Source: SXRF01 sp964624555
Lineage (GTDB): Bacteria > Pseudomonadota > Alphaproteobacteria > Rickettsiales > SXRF01
Length of the DNA stretch: 64,000 bases
Direction: 5' to 3'
NCBI GenBank assembly: GCA_964624555.1
Contig: CAZUXB010000004.1
Span: 1 to 64,000, forward strand
The notes beneath the pieces were generated by a model, which was given only the letters and a program-made list of their open reading frames with translations, was not told the DNA's origin and made no database searches. This document shows, in pieces, positions 1 through 11,800 of the stretch. The position numbers and the translations under genes were made by a program. Position 1 is the stretch's first letter; every line of letters starts with the position of its first letter.

Positions 1-64
1 AACATCCCTCGATCAATTGATTGCTACGTATGAAAATTATTTGGGTTGACTATAAGCTATTGAG

Positions 65-114
65 ATAAATGGTCGGGGAGATAGGATTCGAACCTACGAC
101 CCTCTGGTCCCAAA
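65..114. repeat. attL: left 50-bp direct repeat of the island
   Basis: These 50 bases are identical to 19060-19109. They reproduce the 3' part of tRNA-Pro (anticodon-loop edge to CCA end, read on the minus strand) plus five flanking bases. Directly after the repeat the sequence diverges from the tRNA, so this copy is only the tRNA tail. It is the classic footprint of a tyrosine-integrase island inserted in a tRNA 3' end. Outside the exact repeat the two flanks still look alike for about 20 bases (a gacta...ttga pattern), suggesting that attP mimics the host sequence beyond the tRNA. Confidence 0.93.
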
Positions 115-235
115 TTAGTCTAAGATGATTTTGTTACGATTGCACGAAGTTTGTTGTATTTGGCTGTAGCAGTAGTTTTGAGCAATATTGTAGGATAATA
201 ATTTAGATCCATTTTGCTGATTTTTGCTCCTTCGA

Positions 236-254
236 GGATCCCCAGAGTATCCCC
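236..254. promoter_or_regulatory. Candidate integrase arm-type sites, left end
   Basis: Two 8-bp words, GGATCCCC (236-243) and GTATCCCC (247-254), lie 11 bp apart, one helical turn. The same word pair with the same 11-bp phase recurs at the other island end (GTATCCCC at 19000-19007 and 19011-19018). Paired, helically phased direct repeats at both ends are what arm-type sites of tyrosine integrases look like; binding is inferred. The rest of 115-379 shows nothing else recognisable. Confidence 0.45.
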
Positions 255-379
255 CATGCCCGGTACCGTCAAAACAACATAAAACGCGTATTTGGCTGCT
301 TCTGTATCTATTTGGATAATCCTGTTCTCTTCTTATATTCCATTGAGATATCCATATCTTGTATCTTATTATACGTGGC

Positions 380-1591
380 ATGAACGTAACCGAAACCATC
401 AATTCAAAGCTGAACTTTACCAAGAACGCGATTGAGCAGCTACCAATACCCAACACGAAAGGCCGTATTTTTTATTCGGATACACGGCAACCGGGCTTGC
501 AATTGATGGTAACCAACAAAGGTGCAAAGTCATTTAAAGTGACGCGTAAGCATCAGGGACGGTTGATCCGTGTAACGCTAGGACGGTATCCTGATATGAC
601 CATAGAGCTAGCACGTAAAAAGGCATGTGAAGTGCTTGCTACCATTGCCAATGGCGTTAATCCCAATGAAGAAAAGCGCAAAATCCGCGATGAAATCACC
701 TTTGGCGAAATGGTGCATGATTATATCCATAAATATGGTAAGCAACATACAAAGAGTTGGGAGGATACTGAGCGCACATTAAAACGCTTGGCTGGTAGCC
801 TTTACCCCCGTCGTGCATCGAGCATTACAAACCGTGAGCTATTGGCACTGCATATCAAGATTGGTCAAAATTGTGGTGAGTATCAAGCAAACCGCGTAAT
901 TGAGAAAATCCGCTCTGTATTTAATAAAATGATGGAATGGGGGTGGGAAGGAAAGAATCCTGTGCGCGGTATCAAAAAATATGATGAACGAGCACGAGAT
1001 CGCTTCCTGCTACCCGACGAAATGCCGCGCTTTATGCAGGCATTAATGGCAGATGAGAACGAAATCGCACGTGATTACATTCTAATGTCACTCTTTACTG
1101 GCGCACGGCGCACAAATGTTCTGTCTATGCGCTGGGAACAAATAGATTTTCATAATAGCATATGGCGCATCCCAAAAACTAAAAACGGCGATTCGCAAAT
1201 GGTGGTTCTAGTATTGCCAGCTCTTGAATTGCTGAAAAAGCGTTTTGATGAATCGGATAAGCAGAATCCATGGGTTTTCCCCGGAAGCGGTAAAAAGGGA
1301 CATTTCAGCGACCCAAAAAAGACGTGGCGGCGAATATTGAAACGTGCTGAGCTTACAAACCTACGCATCCACGACTTGCGCCGTACCCTCGGAAGCTGGC
1401 AAGCCGCAATGGGTGCCAGTAGCTTTATAATTGGCAAAACCTTAGGACATAAATCTAGCGAAGCCACTGCGATTTATGCTAGGCTAAATCTCGACCCAGT
1501 TCGAGAATCAGTAACCCTAGCCACCCAAGCGATGATAAATGCCTCCGAAATTAATAGAACACCGTCTTTATCATGTAATGTGGCCTCATAA
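380..1591 (+). CDS. int: P4-type tyrosine integrase
   Basis: About 403 aa site-specific recombinase of the P4/DUF4102 integrase group, the enzyme expected to insert and excise this island at tRNA-Pro. The N-terminal DUF4102 arm-binding domain occupies roughly the first 90 residues, followed by a SAM-like core-binding domain. The catalytic domain shows Arg in TGARRTN, the HDLRRT box (HxxR), GHK and the tyrosine in AIYARL near the C-terminus. I chose ATG 380 over an upstream TTG at 359 because family members start close to this point. The gene lies next to attL and reads into the island, the standard layout. Its last codons overlap the next gene. Confidence 0.93.
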   Translation: MNVTETINSKLNFTKNAIEQLPIPNTKGRIFYSDTRQPGLQLMVTNKGAKSFKVTRKHQGRLIRVTLGRYPDMTIELARKKACEVLATIANGVNPNEEKRKIRDEITFGEMVHDYIHKYGKQHTKSWEDTERTLKRLAGSLYPRRASSITNRELLALHIKIGQNCGEYQANRVIEKIRSVFNKMMEWGWEGKNPVRGIKKYDERARDRFLLPDEMPRFMQALMADENEIARDYILMSLFTGARRTNVLSMRWEQIDFHNSIWRIPKTKNGDSQMVVLVLPALELLKKRFDESDKQNPWVFPGSGKKGHFSDPKKTWRRILKRAELTNLRIHDLRRTLGSWQAAMGASSFIIGKTLGHKSSEATAIYARLNLDPVRESVTLATQAMINASEINRTPSLSCNVAS

Positions 1592-2237
1592 TTGGAGGGA
1601 AAGTAATGATTATAAATATGCCACAACTCGCTTAACCCGTAAACAATGGGCATGGGAGTTTTTACGCCGAAATCCTGCATACCAAAAAGATTGGCTCAAA
1701 GTATCGAAAGGCAATAAAGGACATAAAAAAATTATTCATCTATCTGATGCGCTTTTCAATTGGGGCTTAGATTATTATATTGATCCAACATGCTCTTGTG
1801 TAAATTTAAAATTTCTTAGTAAGCAAATGGGAGTTTTTCCTGTTCACGGTACAGTTATTCACGATAAAGGAATTGTCCATAATTCCGGAACTTATAGTTA
1901 TACTACATTAGATATTCCAAAATTTAATCCCCAACACATGGCATTAGGCATTATAAACATCCATTTGCCGCTTAGAGAACAACTAGAAAAAATAACTAAA
2001 AGTGTCGAAAAGCATCAGCGTAAAATATATGGAAAATTGCTTGGCAAGCAGGAAAAAGATAATTCGACATTCTCTGCCTATATCCGTCAATTAGATGCAT
2101 TAGCAGATGATTCAAGCGTAATAAATGATATGAAAAGCTGCATCTATAATAATGATTCTGATGCAGCGAAAAAAATCACAAGAAATATTAAAAGGGCAAT
2201 AATATTAAGCGATAGCGGCTATCGAGACCTTTTATAA
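1578..2237 (+). CDS. DUF6499-like protein of integrative elements
   Basis: About 219 aa. The start region (WRESNDY...WAWEFLRRNPAYQKDW) matches the N-terminal signature of the DUF6499 'transcriptional regulator-like' domain found in alphaproteobacterial integrative and conjugative elements. The remainder is charged, with a helical C-terminal half, and I do not recognise it. ATG 1578 begins just before the conserved W-R motif and overlaps the integrase stop by 14 bp, suggesting coupled translation. A longer in-frame opening from 1539 would overlap the integrase further and adds no conserved sequence. Function is unknown; a regulatory role is only suggested by the family name. Confidence 0.7.
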   Translation: MWPHNWRESNDYKYATTRLTRKQWAWEFLRRNPAYQKDWLKVSKGNKGHKKIIHLSDALFNWGLDYYIDPTCSCVNLKFLSKQMGVFPVHGTVIHDKGIVHNSGTYSYTTLDIPKFNPQHMALGIINIHLPLREQLEKITKSVEKHQRKIYGKLLGKQEKDNSTFSAYIRQLDALADDSSVINDMKSCIYNNDSDAAKKITRNIKRAIILSDSGYRDLL

Positions 2238-2329
2238 AATGTCAAGCCAAGCAAAAATATTTTTGCGTTTCCCGTACGAACAATAAAAAAAGTTTTTAAT
2301 ACAGGCTCCAATGAATTGAAGGAGCCGCT

Positions 2330-2572
2330 GTGTATAAAGAAACTAATAATAGTACATTAAACAAACTGCTTGAAAGCCACGGCTTTCAAGACCGCCTTTG
2401 TTCGCATGAAGAGGCGGCTCAGATGTTAGGGATTTCATCCGATACTCTCTACACGTGGAATTCAACCAAGCGTTATGCACTGCGTCGAATCAAGGTCGGT
2501 GCCTTAAACAAATACTGGCTATCCGACCTCGTCAAATTCTTGAACGATAGAACAATAGGAGGTGGCGCATGA
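2330..2572 (+). CDS. Small HTH DNA-binding protein (AlpA/excisionase-like)
   Basis: 80 aa starting at GTG 2330, with a GAAGGAG ribosome site 6 bases upstream. The centre (EEAAQMLGISSDTLYTWNS) is a MerR/AlpA-type winged helix-turn-helix of the helix_turn_helix_17 kind, followed by a basic strand and a short helix. In islands with P4-type integrases such proteins act as excisionase or as activators of int. Its place between the integrase block and the primase gene fits that role. The exact target is unknown. Confidence 0.75.
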   Translation: MYKETNNSTLNKLLESHGFQDRLCSHEEAAQMLGISSDTLYTWNSTKRYALRRIKVGALNKYWLSDLVKFLNDRTIGGGA

Positions 2573-2636
2573 ACTGAAAACTTCCACGAACAATATAGAA
2601 AACAATCATTTAACTCTCACTAAGTTAAGGAAATAT

Positions 2637-2999
2637 ATGAAAAAAGTAATACCACAAAAAAATAAACATCTAGAATTATATCATGGCTGGCAAACATGGA
2701 TTGCCATGGGCATTAACATCGCTTTGTTTAGTAGAGCAAAGCAACTTAAAAATGCTGCGGAAGTTTTTGATTTTAACCTAATGCAAAAAATGGGTCTTAT
2801 AAAATATCATAAAAAAATGGGACTAATAGCCTGCTATTTTAATGATGATAATGATAGTTTGCTTAGATTTATTCAAAAAAGACTCGATGTAGATTTCTAC
2901 GGTGCCCTTGACTGGGCTTTAGATTTCATTGAGCGCACACCTCCTGATACCGAAGAAAATAACGATTGCAGGTGCGCAGAAGGGGAATGTGAGCATTAA
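2637..2999 (+). CDS. Hypothetical protein
   Basis: About 120 aa, not recognised. It is basic and aromatic-rich in the N-terminal half (KHLELYHGWQTW) and acidic with a Cys pair (CRCAEGEC) at the end. ATG 2637 has an AAGGAA site upstream. An in-frame GTG at 2562 would extend it by 25 residues, but the AGGAGG there overlaps that codon too closely to serve it. The tail pattern CxCxxxxC could bind a metal, but this is only an observation. It sits directly before the replication gene and may belong to the same transcript. Confidence 0.6.
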   Translation: MKKVIPQKNKHLELYHGWQTWIAMGINIALFSRAKQLKNAAEVFDFNLMQKMGLIKYHKKMGLIACYFNDDNDSLLRFIQKRLDVDFYGALDWALDFIERTPPDTEENNDCRCAEGECEH

Positions 3000-3080
3000 G
3001 TTCAATAATTCTAAGGGGCGGTCTCAGTGCCGCCCTTCCTATTTAAGCGGAATTCACAATCAGTAATAACGGAAATATAT

Positions 3081-4997
3081 ATGAAAAAAAACTCTAGTAT
3101 AATCACTGTTAACTTCGCTGCCACCGTACCAGACTTCAATGAAATCAATGAAGACGCATTATATCATGCTAAATCTATTCTGTGCCATTGGTTGACGGAT
3201 GGTAAAGTTGAAGGTGAAGAATTTATTGCTCGAAACCCTACTAGGTTAGATAATAATCCCGGCTCATTTCGCTTTAACACTCATAACGGTGCATGGGCTG
3301 ATTTTGCCACGGATGATAAGGGTTCCGGTATAATCAGTTTCGCGCAATATATCTTTGATTTAGATAGCCCTGTGGATGCCGCGAAAGAAGTGCAGGCTGC
3401 ACTCAATGAAATTAAAAATAAAAGCCACTCTAACAAACCTCGTAAATCATCGAAATCATCGCCAACGCCGATAGTGCCAGTTCCAAATGATGCGCCACCG
3501 TGCGATTTCACCGACTACGAACTAGGCAATCCGACCAAAATTTATGCATACTATAATTCTGATAGTGAGTTACTAATGTATGAAGCCCGTTGGGAATATG
3601 TGGATGCTGGCGGTAAAAAACAGAAAAAAATCCTTCCAATTAGTTTTTGTGATATTGGTAATAGCAAGAGTGGCTGGCGGGCTAAGGCAATTCCTAAGCC
3701 TTATCCAATTTATAATCTTGATTTTATTAATGATAAGCCGGACGCAACTATTATTATCTGCGAGGGCAGCAAATCAGCCTATTCAGCTCAAAAATTACTG
3801 CCTTCATATGTATGTACCACTCCCTTATTTGGCGCACAATCACCAGATAATTCAGACTGGAGCGCATTAAAAAACAGGGTAGTTATCGTTTGGGGTGATA
3901 ATGACGAAGCAGGTAGAGTTTTTGCTCAAAAGGTAAAATCTCTAGCATTGGCTACTGGTGCAAAATCCGTTTCTATTCTAGCTATTCCAAGGGATTTTCC
4001 TGAAAAATGGGACGCTGCTGATGCATATGCTGATGGCTGGAATAAAAGGCAAGCAATCGAGTTTGTACGAAATAATCAGCAAGAAATCTGCGAACAGCAT
4101 AAAGGTTTGAAGATAATTACCCTCGACGATTTTTTGCAGAAAAAAATCAAGCCTAGAAAAATGATATTGTCCCCAATCATTTCTGAAAAAGGCGCAGTAA
4201 TGATACATGCATACCGTGGTATCGGTAAAACTCATATTGCTTTAGCTATAGCATACTCTGTTGCAACAGGTTCAGAATTTCTGAAATGGAACGCCCCTAC
4301 GTCACGCAAAGTTTTGCTTGTTGATGGTGAAATGCCTGAACATACATTGCAAACGCGATTAAGAGCCTTAGCAAAAGCGATGGGCAAAAAATTGGCGCAA
4401 TCTGATAATTTTCAAATCATCGCCCGCGATTTTCAAGATGAGCCAATGCCCAGCTTAAATTCACCAGAAGGTCAAGGGATGATTAATAAATGCCTTAATG
4501 GGGTGGATTTGCTAATACTTGATAATCTTTCCACCCTCTGTCCTGACATCAAAGAAAATGAAGCGGATAGCTGGTCAGCAATGCAAGGCTGGTTGTTAGA
4601 ATTGCGTTCAAGAAATATAGCCGTGCTAATTGTTCACCACTCTGGAAAAACTGGAACACAGCGTGGTTCGTCTCGTAAGGAAGATATACTGGATACTGTC
4701 ATAACCCTGACACGTCCGGCAGATTATTCTTCCAAAGAAGGTGCGCGCTTTGTAGTTAGTTATGAAAAGGCACGTGGGATTTTTGGTGAGGATGCAGAGC
4801 CATTTGAAGTGGAGTTAGAAGTAGTGGATGGAAAAGCTATCTGGCATTTTATGCCTGTAATTGATGGAGTAGCAGATAGAATTATTCAATTATCAAAAAA
4901 TAAAAAGTCCGTGCGAGAGATAGCCAATGCCTTAAATATGCCTTCCAGTACTGTGCAATACCGTATTAGTAAGCTTAAATCAGAAGGCAAGCTATAG
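3081..4997 (+). CDS. Primase-helicase (TOPRIM + RepA-like AAA ATPase)
   Basis: About 638 aa replication protein. Residues 1-120 resemble the N-terminal domain of phage/plasmid primases. A TOPRIM fold follows, with the glutamate in IIICEGSKSAYS (about 222) and WGDNDEAG (about 265). A RepA/AAA_25 ATPase then runs from about residue 370, with a Walker A variant (AYRGIGKTH), Walker B (LLILDNLS) and a sensor HH (LIVHHSGKTG). The last 50 residues form an HTH (VREIANALNMPSSTVQYRIS). Such proteins start replication of satellites, plasmids and excised islands. ATG 3081 is preceded by CGGAAA. An AACCCC-TAG-GGGGTT hairpin 15 bases after the stop could be a weak terminator. Confidence 0.85.
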   Translation: MKKNSSIITVNFAATVPDFNEINEDALYHAKSILCHWLTDGKVEGEEFIARNPTRLDNNPGSFRFNTHNGAWADFATDDKGSGIISFAQYIFDLDSPVDAAKEVQAALNEIKNKSHSNKPRKSSKSSPTPIVPVPNDAPPCDFTDYELGNPTKIYAYYNSDSELLMYEARWEYVDAGGKKQKKILPISFCDIGNSKSGWRAKAIPKPYPIYNLDFINDKPDATIIICEGSKSAYSAQKLLPSYVCTTPLFGAQSPDNSDWSALKNRVVIVWGDNDEAGRVFAQKVKSLALATGAKSVSILAIPRDFPEKWDAADAYADGWNKRQAIEFVRNNQQEICEQHKGLKIITLDDFLQKKIKPRKMILSPIISEKGAVMIHAYRGIGKTHIALAIAYSVATGSEFLKWNAPTSRKVLLVDGEMPEHTLQTRLRALAKAMGKKLAQSDNFQIIARDFQDEPMPSLNSPEGQGMINKCLNGVDLLILDNLSTLCPDIKENEADSWSAMQGWLLELRSRNIAVLIVHHSGKTGTQRGSSRKEDILDTVITLTRPADYSSKEGARFVVSYEKARGIFGEDAEPFEVELEVVDGKAIWHFMPVIDGVADRIIQLSKNKKSVREIANALNMPSSTVQYRISKLKSEGKL

Positions 4998-5273
4998 TGT
5001 TCAACTCGTACAACCCCTAGGGGGTTAAACATATTGTACAGTAAAATTACAGGGGGTAGTGTCATTAACCTCCTTATCTTATTGCAATTTACAGAAAGGC
5101 GGTTTTTAAGCGCATACACCGCTTAATATAAATTTCATGTAGGTCACCCGCAGGAGGGAGCATAAAAGGCAGCTAAAAGGAAAATAAAACGACCTGTGGC
5201 AGATTGTTTTGACTGATATCGTTATTTTCTGTGTAGTTTTAAAAAAATAGGTAGGAAATGGCTGGTCGATACC
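4998..5273. other. Intergenic, 276 bp: short hairpin, otherwise nothing clear
   Basis: The only visible structure is the inverted repeat AACCCC/GGGGTT at 5012-5026, just after the primase gene. A purine-rich AGGAGGGAG stretch near 5153 looks like a ribosome site, but no reading frame follows it. No tRNA-like or repeat sequence is seen. Confidence 0.5.
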
Positions 5274-5516
5274 TTATGAAGCCTGTATTAAGAACAAAAC
5301 CTCATCCAAAGATTCATCATAATTTTCAGTGCCAATAGTAAAAACTTGGTATTGTTCGATTGGTATTTGAAATTCTATGGAAATGGTGGGCGAATACATA
5401 CTACGCAAGTAATCAAAAGCTTTATTGTCCGAGAAAAATTCACCGATTAATTGTTTGCCTGCAATAATTTCTTCATCGCCACAATCACTTCCAAGTTCAT
5501 ATCGATAAAGTTTCAT
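5274..5516 (-). CDS. Hypothetical small protein
   Basis: 80 aa, acidic, not recognised. It begins MKLYRYELGSDCGDEEII and has no membrane segment or signal peptide. A CGAGG ribosome site lies about 8 bases before ATG on the minus strand, which supports it as a real gene even though it is short and stands alone between two plus-strand genes. Reverse orientation inside the island and the AT-rich surroundings suggest separately acquired cargo. Confidence 0.6.
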   Translation of the reverse strand: MKLYRYELGSDCGDEEIIAGKQLIGEFFSDNKAFDYLRSMYSPTISIEFQIPIEQYQVFTIGTENYDESLDEVLFLIQAS

Positions 5517-5874
5517 AGCAGTAACCTCGTATTATCAAAATTATTTAGATAATACAAATACTAAGATATATTTATGGCAATCTAAATGGTTTTCTTTATG
5601 TGATCTAATGGCAAACGTAAATTTGCTATATTTAGCAATTATTATCGCTGTAACGTTTATATTTATAATATGTGATTTGAATAATATTATTAAAATACAA
5701 TGTTTTAATATTTATGACAGCGTTTAAGTATTCTGATGCTGAACCTTCACCAAATCTTAACAATATGTTTAATCCCAGCATGGTAATCTTATTGTTATAT
5801 AAAGGGATATGCTTGATCATGACACATTTTATTGACTGGCAAAGTGGATATAGTTTTGCGATAGGAACTAGCGC
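5517..5874. other. Intergenic, 358 bp, AT-rich, divergent promoters expected
   Basis: This very AT-rich spacer separates the minus-strand small gene from the giant plus-strand gene, so it must hold two outward promoters. I see no convincing paired -35/-10 boxes, palindrome or RNA structure in it. Confidence 0.4.
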
Positions 5875-8800
5875 ATGAGTCTTGACGACTATATCAGAGA
5901 CATACAGGAATTGCGTAGAGGAAATGTTCCTGAACATATTGCCAATGAATACAAAATACTTTCTCCCGATAATCCTATTACGCAAGCTTTTGCACCGCAC
6001 ATGCAAAAATTGTGGGAACGGCTGATCGGAGCAACCAACCAAGGCGGATATGATCCGCAAAAACATCAAGTCCGGTTTCTGCTTTCCGCTTCTGATGATG
6101 TGAATGCGTTTGTATTCACGGACTCTGTGCCTCCAACGATTGTCTTAACTAAAGGTCTTATATCGAAACTTCAGACTGAAGGTGAAATAGCCGGGGTGCT
6201 GATGCATGAAAAACTGCATAGCATTCTTAAAGACCGGCTCGGCTTACATCCCAATAGCTATATGGAAGAAAGCGGCGCGGATATGTATGGTGCCTATGCG
6301 CTTTATAAAGCGGGCTTCCCACCCGGCGAAATGGCCACCGCCCTTAATAAGTTGCCGCATGATGGCGTAGTTAATATGGTCGATAAGATGCTGCAGGTGG
6401 GTACTGATCCTCATCCACCGATAGAAGAACGGGTGCGTGTGGTTGAAGACACCGTTGCGATATTGCAGAGACTACAAGGATTATCCACTGCAACATCGCA
6501 AGATATTGACCCAGCGTTCAAAGCCCAGATAGCGAGTGCGACTTTTGAATCTGCATTCGGCAAAAGACTAGCAGCCATCACTGAGGAGGGAGTCGCACCT
6601 GCTGAACAGTTGCGCCGAGCAGCAAATTTTATACCTGACCTGCAACGATTGCCGGACAATGAGTGGGCTGAAAGTCAGATTCAAAGATTTTTTACTGACT
6701 TAACAAAAATTGATATTAGCCCGTCTCGGGAGGAAGATAAGCTGGCTTATAAAGAGTTCATGCAGCGTCTGTACGCAAAACCAGAAGCTGTTAGTCGCCG
6801 CTGGCAAAGAAGCTTAGTTTTAGGACATTCAAATGGTGCTGTTGAGCATCTTGATCAAAAACTTGGCCTAGACAGGATACGTGATTTTAACACCCGAGCC
6901 GAATATGCCGGACTGCCAGCAAATGAGATAAAGAAAGCTGCTCAGGGAATGATAGGAGCCGTAACGGAAGCAGAGTTCCTGACTCATGCAAGTAACCTTG
7001 CCCGCATGCTTGATGTTTATAATACAGATAGCAATAGCTTAACATTAAAATTATCGGGTGTACTTTATAACTACCCTACGCAGGCTATTGACGCATCACA
7101 AGTTCAAGCAATAAATGATTCGATAATACAGGCTGGTGATTCTCCGCAAGCTCTAAGCGAGGCAATTGCTAAACATGGAATAAAACTACCGTGGCATGAC
7201 CATATTACGTGGGCGCAGCAAGCGATGGCTGGCGGTCATCCTGAAGCAATGAAAGCGCTGCACTATCTGGGAATAGGTAATGTTGATCCAAGAGTAGCAG
7301 AATTTCCTGGGGTTTCTCCAATTGATGGTGGCATCCATCAAAAGAGTAGGATGTTAATTAATCCTGCGAACGGTATGATTCAGGGAACGATTGACCGCAG
7401 GCAAGAGACTAGCTATTCGCGCCCGCTTAATCTGGAAAAAGAGAAAGAAAGACTCGCTGCGTTTGATCTTCAGCAAAAAGCAGCAGTAGCCACTGCTGAT
7501 TGGGGGCTGCTGGAACGTGATTTCCATGAATTCACAAGGCAATATAAACGCTTCTTATCGCCACTTGGTACAGATTGGCCGGAATCAGCACCTTTTGCTC
7601 AGCGTTTCATTCAGGAATCGGAAAAATTACTGGCAAAAGACAGAGCTAAATATGCACCGCTGCTAAAAGAGTATTTAGGTATTACCGATGAAACCGCTGC
7701 CCATCTCAGGGACATTTATACGCGTGCCCAATCTAAAGATATTATAGAGTTAGCTAGAGCAGAGAGCGATTACAACAGGTTATCATATCATGCTCCTTAT
7801 TCAGATAGAAGCATGGTGATGCGTCGTTCTGATGCTTTTTCAGATACTCATTTAGATATTATACAAGGCGGTAAATTTGAAATTCATCCAACACATCCAT
7901 TTGTAGGGTTTGTGGTTCAGGATAAACATAATCTCTTCTCGGTTGCTGATAAAGTTGAGCTTCTAAGCGGTGTTGTAGGAGGATTTATCCATCCTATTGC
8001 AGCACCAGAGAGAGTTTATGGCTTTGCTACTCCCAATACCATGCAGGAATTACGCGCAGCGATGGATGTAGTTCGCACCAGCCCTCTTGATGCATCTTCA
8101 GACAGAGCAAATTATACGGGCATGGCCAATGACTATTTAAGATTTAACTATTTAGTAAACCATCCTGATGAAGCCTATTCGCGCCGTGATTTAGAACTTT
8201 TCACCTCTGTTCACAGATTAGACGGAAGCAACTTTAACGCTGGGGGATTGCCCGAACAGGATGTTATTAAAGCTATTTTAGCGAAACACAATGAACGCCT
8301 TGTTGCGCATGAGATTAGCCCACAGTCAACTTTGGAAGAAACGATACAAGGTTTCCGCCAATTCGCTGATGAAGGGAATTCGTACTTCAAACAGCATCCA
8401 GAAATACGCGTTCAGTATGAGCAAAAAATATTAGCCGGATTAGCACAATTAAGAGATGCCGATCCGCAGGAAGCCAGCCGCCTTACCAAAATGTTATTAT
8501 ATACCGAACATAAGGGGCATATTGGCCAGCTTGGTGCTCTACGTGGCAATGGCAAAACCATGACCCCTGAATTTTTGAATAGTAAATTCAAACAAGAGGT
8601 AATGTCCCATTATGTAGCCGCTCAAGCTGCTTTGCTTGGAACAGATGATTTAAGCCAGCAATATTCCACAAGGGCAAAGGCTGCCATTGACGAAGTAGTA
8701 GCGCGTGTTTCCGGCAATTCCCGCTATGAAATACTACGCGATCTAACCGACGCAGTAGTGTCCGGCAAAGAGGTTAGCTACTACGCACGCGATAGCTTAA

Positions 8801-11800
8801 TGCGTATAACCAACGACCAGATAAGCCATGCTGATAATTCCCTACGCGGAAGTTATATGGCCAATCAATTCCTAGAGAAGAAATCTCCCGAAAGACAGGC
8901 AAGTTTTATAAAATTCTTGCGCGGAGGGTATGACGAACAAAGTGCAGTAGAATTTTTAAGAGTAATCGAAGATAGAGAAAAATACGAAGCGCTTAAGCTA
9001 AGAGAACAGGAGTTGCAGGAACAAGCAAAGGCCCAAAAAGCAAAGATTGCTATTATAGACCAAGCAATGGACGATAATCGTAAGCTCGCCGCACAAAATC
9101 AAGGTGAAGGATTTATTCCTACCGTTGCTTCCGAAGAGCGCAGTACACAACTATATAAAGAATATATTAAGTTAGAAGAGCAAAGGCGTGAACACGCATA
9201 TGCAATCCACTCCATAGAAAGCGAATTAGAAAATAAAGTAAAAACTGAGCTGCAAAACAGAGATTTTGCAACCACTAAACTTTGGAAACAAATAATAACC
9301 GGCGATGTTTACACTGATTCGGCTCCTGTTACTGAGGCGCAGAAAATCCTCTATCTGCAAATGCAGCATGATAATTTCTGGGCAATGTCCACAGAAGGGC
9401 GGACAATGGTATTGTCACGCCAGCTATTTCCTACTGACATGCCGGATGCAGAAGCTGAAGCCCATTTCCAGCAGCAAAAAAGTCGAATCTTAGCGGAGCA
9501 GCTTCCTGATAGCATGAAAAGTGGTTCTGATGCACGGGTGATTGCAGAAAAATATATGGAGCATATACCTCGTGCAGAAGCACGTTTGTTCCTGAGTGCG
9601 CTTATTGCCTCCCGTGACCCACGTGTTGCCCATGAGGCCTCGTTAGGTGATGCTATCGGCCTACTTGCCAAGGCAATGGGTTCTGCGGAAAACAAGCTGG
9701 CGCAGGTTGGGCATAGCCTTGAAGCAACACCTGATGATATTCGTGCAGGTCTTGCACATTCAAAAAGCGATTATAAAAAACCATCAAGATGGGCTTCGTT
9801 TGAGTGGATTGAAACGCATGGCCCACCAGCAGCTGGGCAAGCCCATGTTGGAGCGTTACTGGGAGCAGGCTCATATAACGTAACGTGGCCATTGGAATAC
9901 CCGGATGGACGGCAGACCGCACTTAATATGCTTCGTCCTTATGTTGAAGAAAGCTCAACTTACGGTTTTGATATTCTCGAAAAAACTGCACGGGCACTTG
10001 TAGCAGATGACAGGAAATACCAACCACTCCTCGACCTAGTGCAGGAAACCAGACGGCAGTTTCCAAATGAAGTGAATACCCGCCTCGCTGCTGGACAGGC
10101 TATCGTTGCTGACCAGAACTACCATGGCACAGTGGTTAAAGCAGGGGGATATGAATTTCATATCACCACGGCTGACTGGATCGCGCATGGTGACAGCTAT
10201 AAAGAAACGCTTATTGCTCCCGGCAAACATTTTAGTGACTTGCCAGAATCAACATCGGCGGAGTTGGCATTTAAGAAGGCTGCTGCCAAAGCACTCTTTA
10301 CGGTAGAACTTTCGCAATGGTCACGAGGACATGCGACTGACCCTGACCGTCACGGTAAGCAGCAAAAGATTATCGCTGATCCGAATAATCCAACCGTAGC
10401 ATTGGTTACTATGTTCGACCATGGGATGCAGAAACTAGATGCACCTTCACTTAAAACCCAAATGGTAGCAGGCAGGGCGATAGAAAGCGCGGTGGCACTA
10501 TCTAAAAAGAGCGGCATTGGCTTCGGAGAAGCTTTGGCTAGTGTCATTGATGCAAAGGTCAGCGGTTATGCTGATAGTGTTCCGCCCGAGGAAATTCAGC
10601 ATTTATCTTCACTTAAACGCGGGCTACTGCAAATGGGCGATTATGTTCAGTATATGGACAAAGCCGATATTGCTGAATCCATATCAGCCATACGTAAAGC
10701 CGGGGCAGTTTCAACCGGCTTAAAGCTTGGTATTATGCAAGAGCGTGTAAGCAGTGAAGGTGTTGCCGGATTACTGCCAAGGTTTGGCGGCAGTGAAGCA
10801 AAACCTGACCCTGCCAATAGAATTGTATTAGCGCATGATTTTGCTACTGTAGAACAAACTAAGCTTAGATTGAATCCATCCTATGCCGCACTGGTAAATC
10901 CTGCTCCGCCTAAACCCGTGTTAACCATAGTTCCTGATACAGGCCAGCAAGTAGCACCGCCTCAAGAAAGTAATAGACCTGCCCCCGGTCCACGTGGCAA
11001 CAGGCCCGGCTCATCATCAGTAATTGGTATCGCACCACAACCTTTACCATTGAATACCACGCCAGTTGTCGGTGGATTGGCTTTGGTAGCAGAACTGCAA
11101 ACTCCGCTTCAGCTTGCTCCGGCTACTGAAACAATTGTATCTCCGGCACACATGCCTGCTGCTGCTAATGAGCCTAGCATCAATCCAACACCAAAAGCCG
11201 ATGTTAAGCCAACTCCGCACACACCAGTGACCACTGCACCAAAAGTTCACGCAGCTACACGTACCACTGGTTCCGCCGGTGCAGCACTTGGAATTAAAGG
11301 ATTAGTGGATAGTTTTAGTGAAGGCGGAAGTTATCAAAAAGCGTCACAAGTTGGTGGTGAACAGCTTTACTCAGAAAGAGCGGCAATTGCCGGGGACGTT
11401 GCAGGCATTGCTACCGGCGCGGGTGATATTATAGGCAAAGCAAGTAAGGCTGTTCAATTTTTAGGACGTGCTGCTCCTATTGTTGCTGCTGGAGGCACAA
11501 TTCTTAGAGTAAATGCTGCTGATAAAGCGCAAGATGGGCGCACAGGAATAGGAGCCATTACTGGCTTTGTAGGTGCTATGGGTTCAGGTGCCGCTACTGG
11601 TTTTGTCGCTGGTACTCAAACAGCAAATCCATGGGTTACAGCAGGGAGTGCGTTTGGTGGCGCATTGGTAGGTGGTTATCTGGCAACTGATGCCGGAAAG
11701 GAATCACAGCTTGGCGATCAAAGACAACGCGATCTCGACCATGCGGCACAGGTAATTATAGATAAGAATATAGCTACCTTCCAGACACTGGAAAAAATGC

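Noticed and set aside
9351..9922. Open frames on the minus strand and in other plus frames inside the giant gene
   Set aside because: They lack ribosome sites and recognisable protein features, and lie wholly inside a long gene with clear domains.
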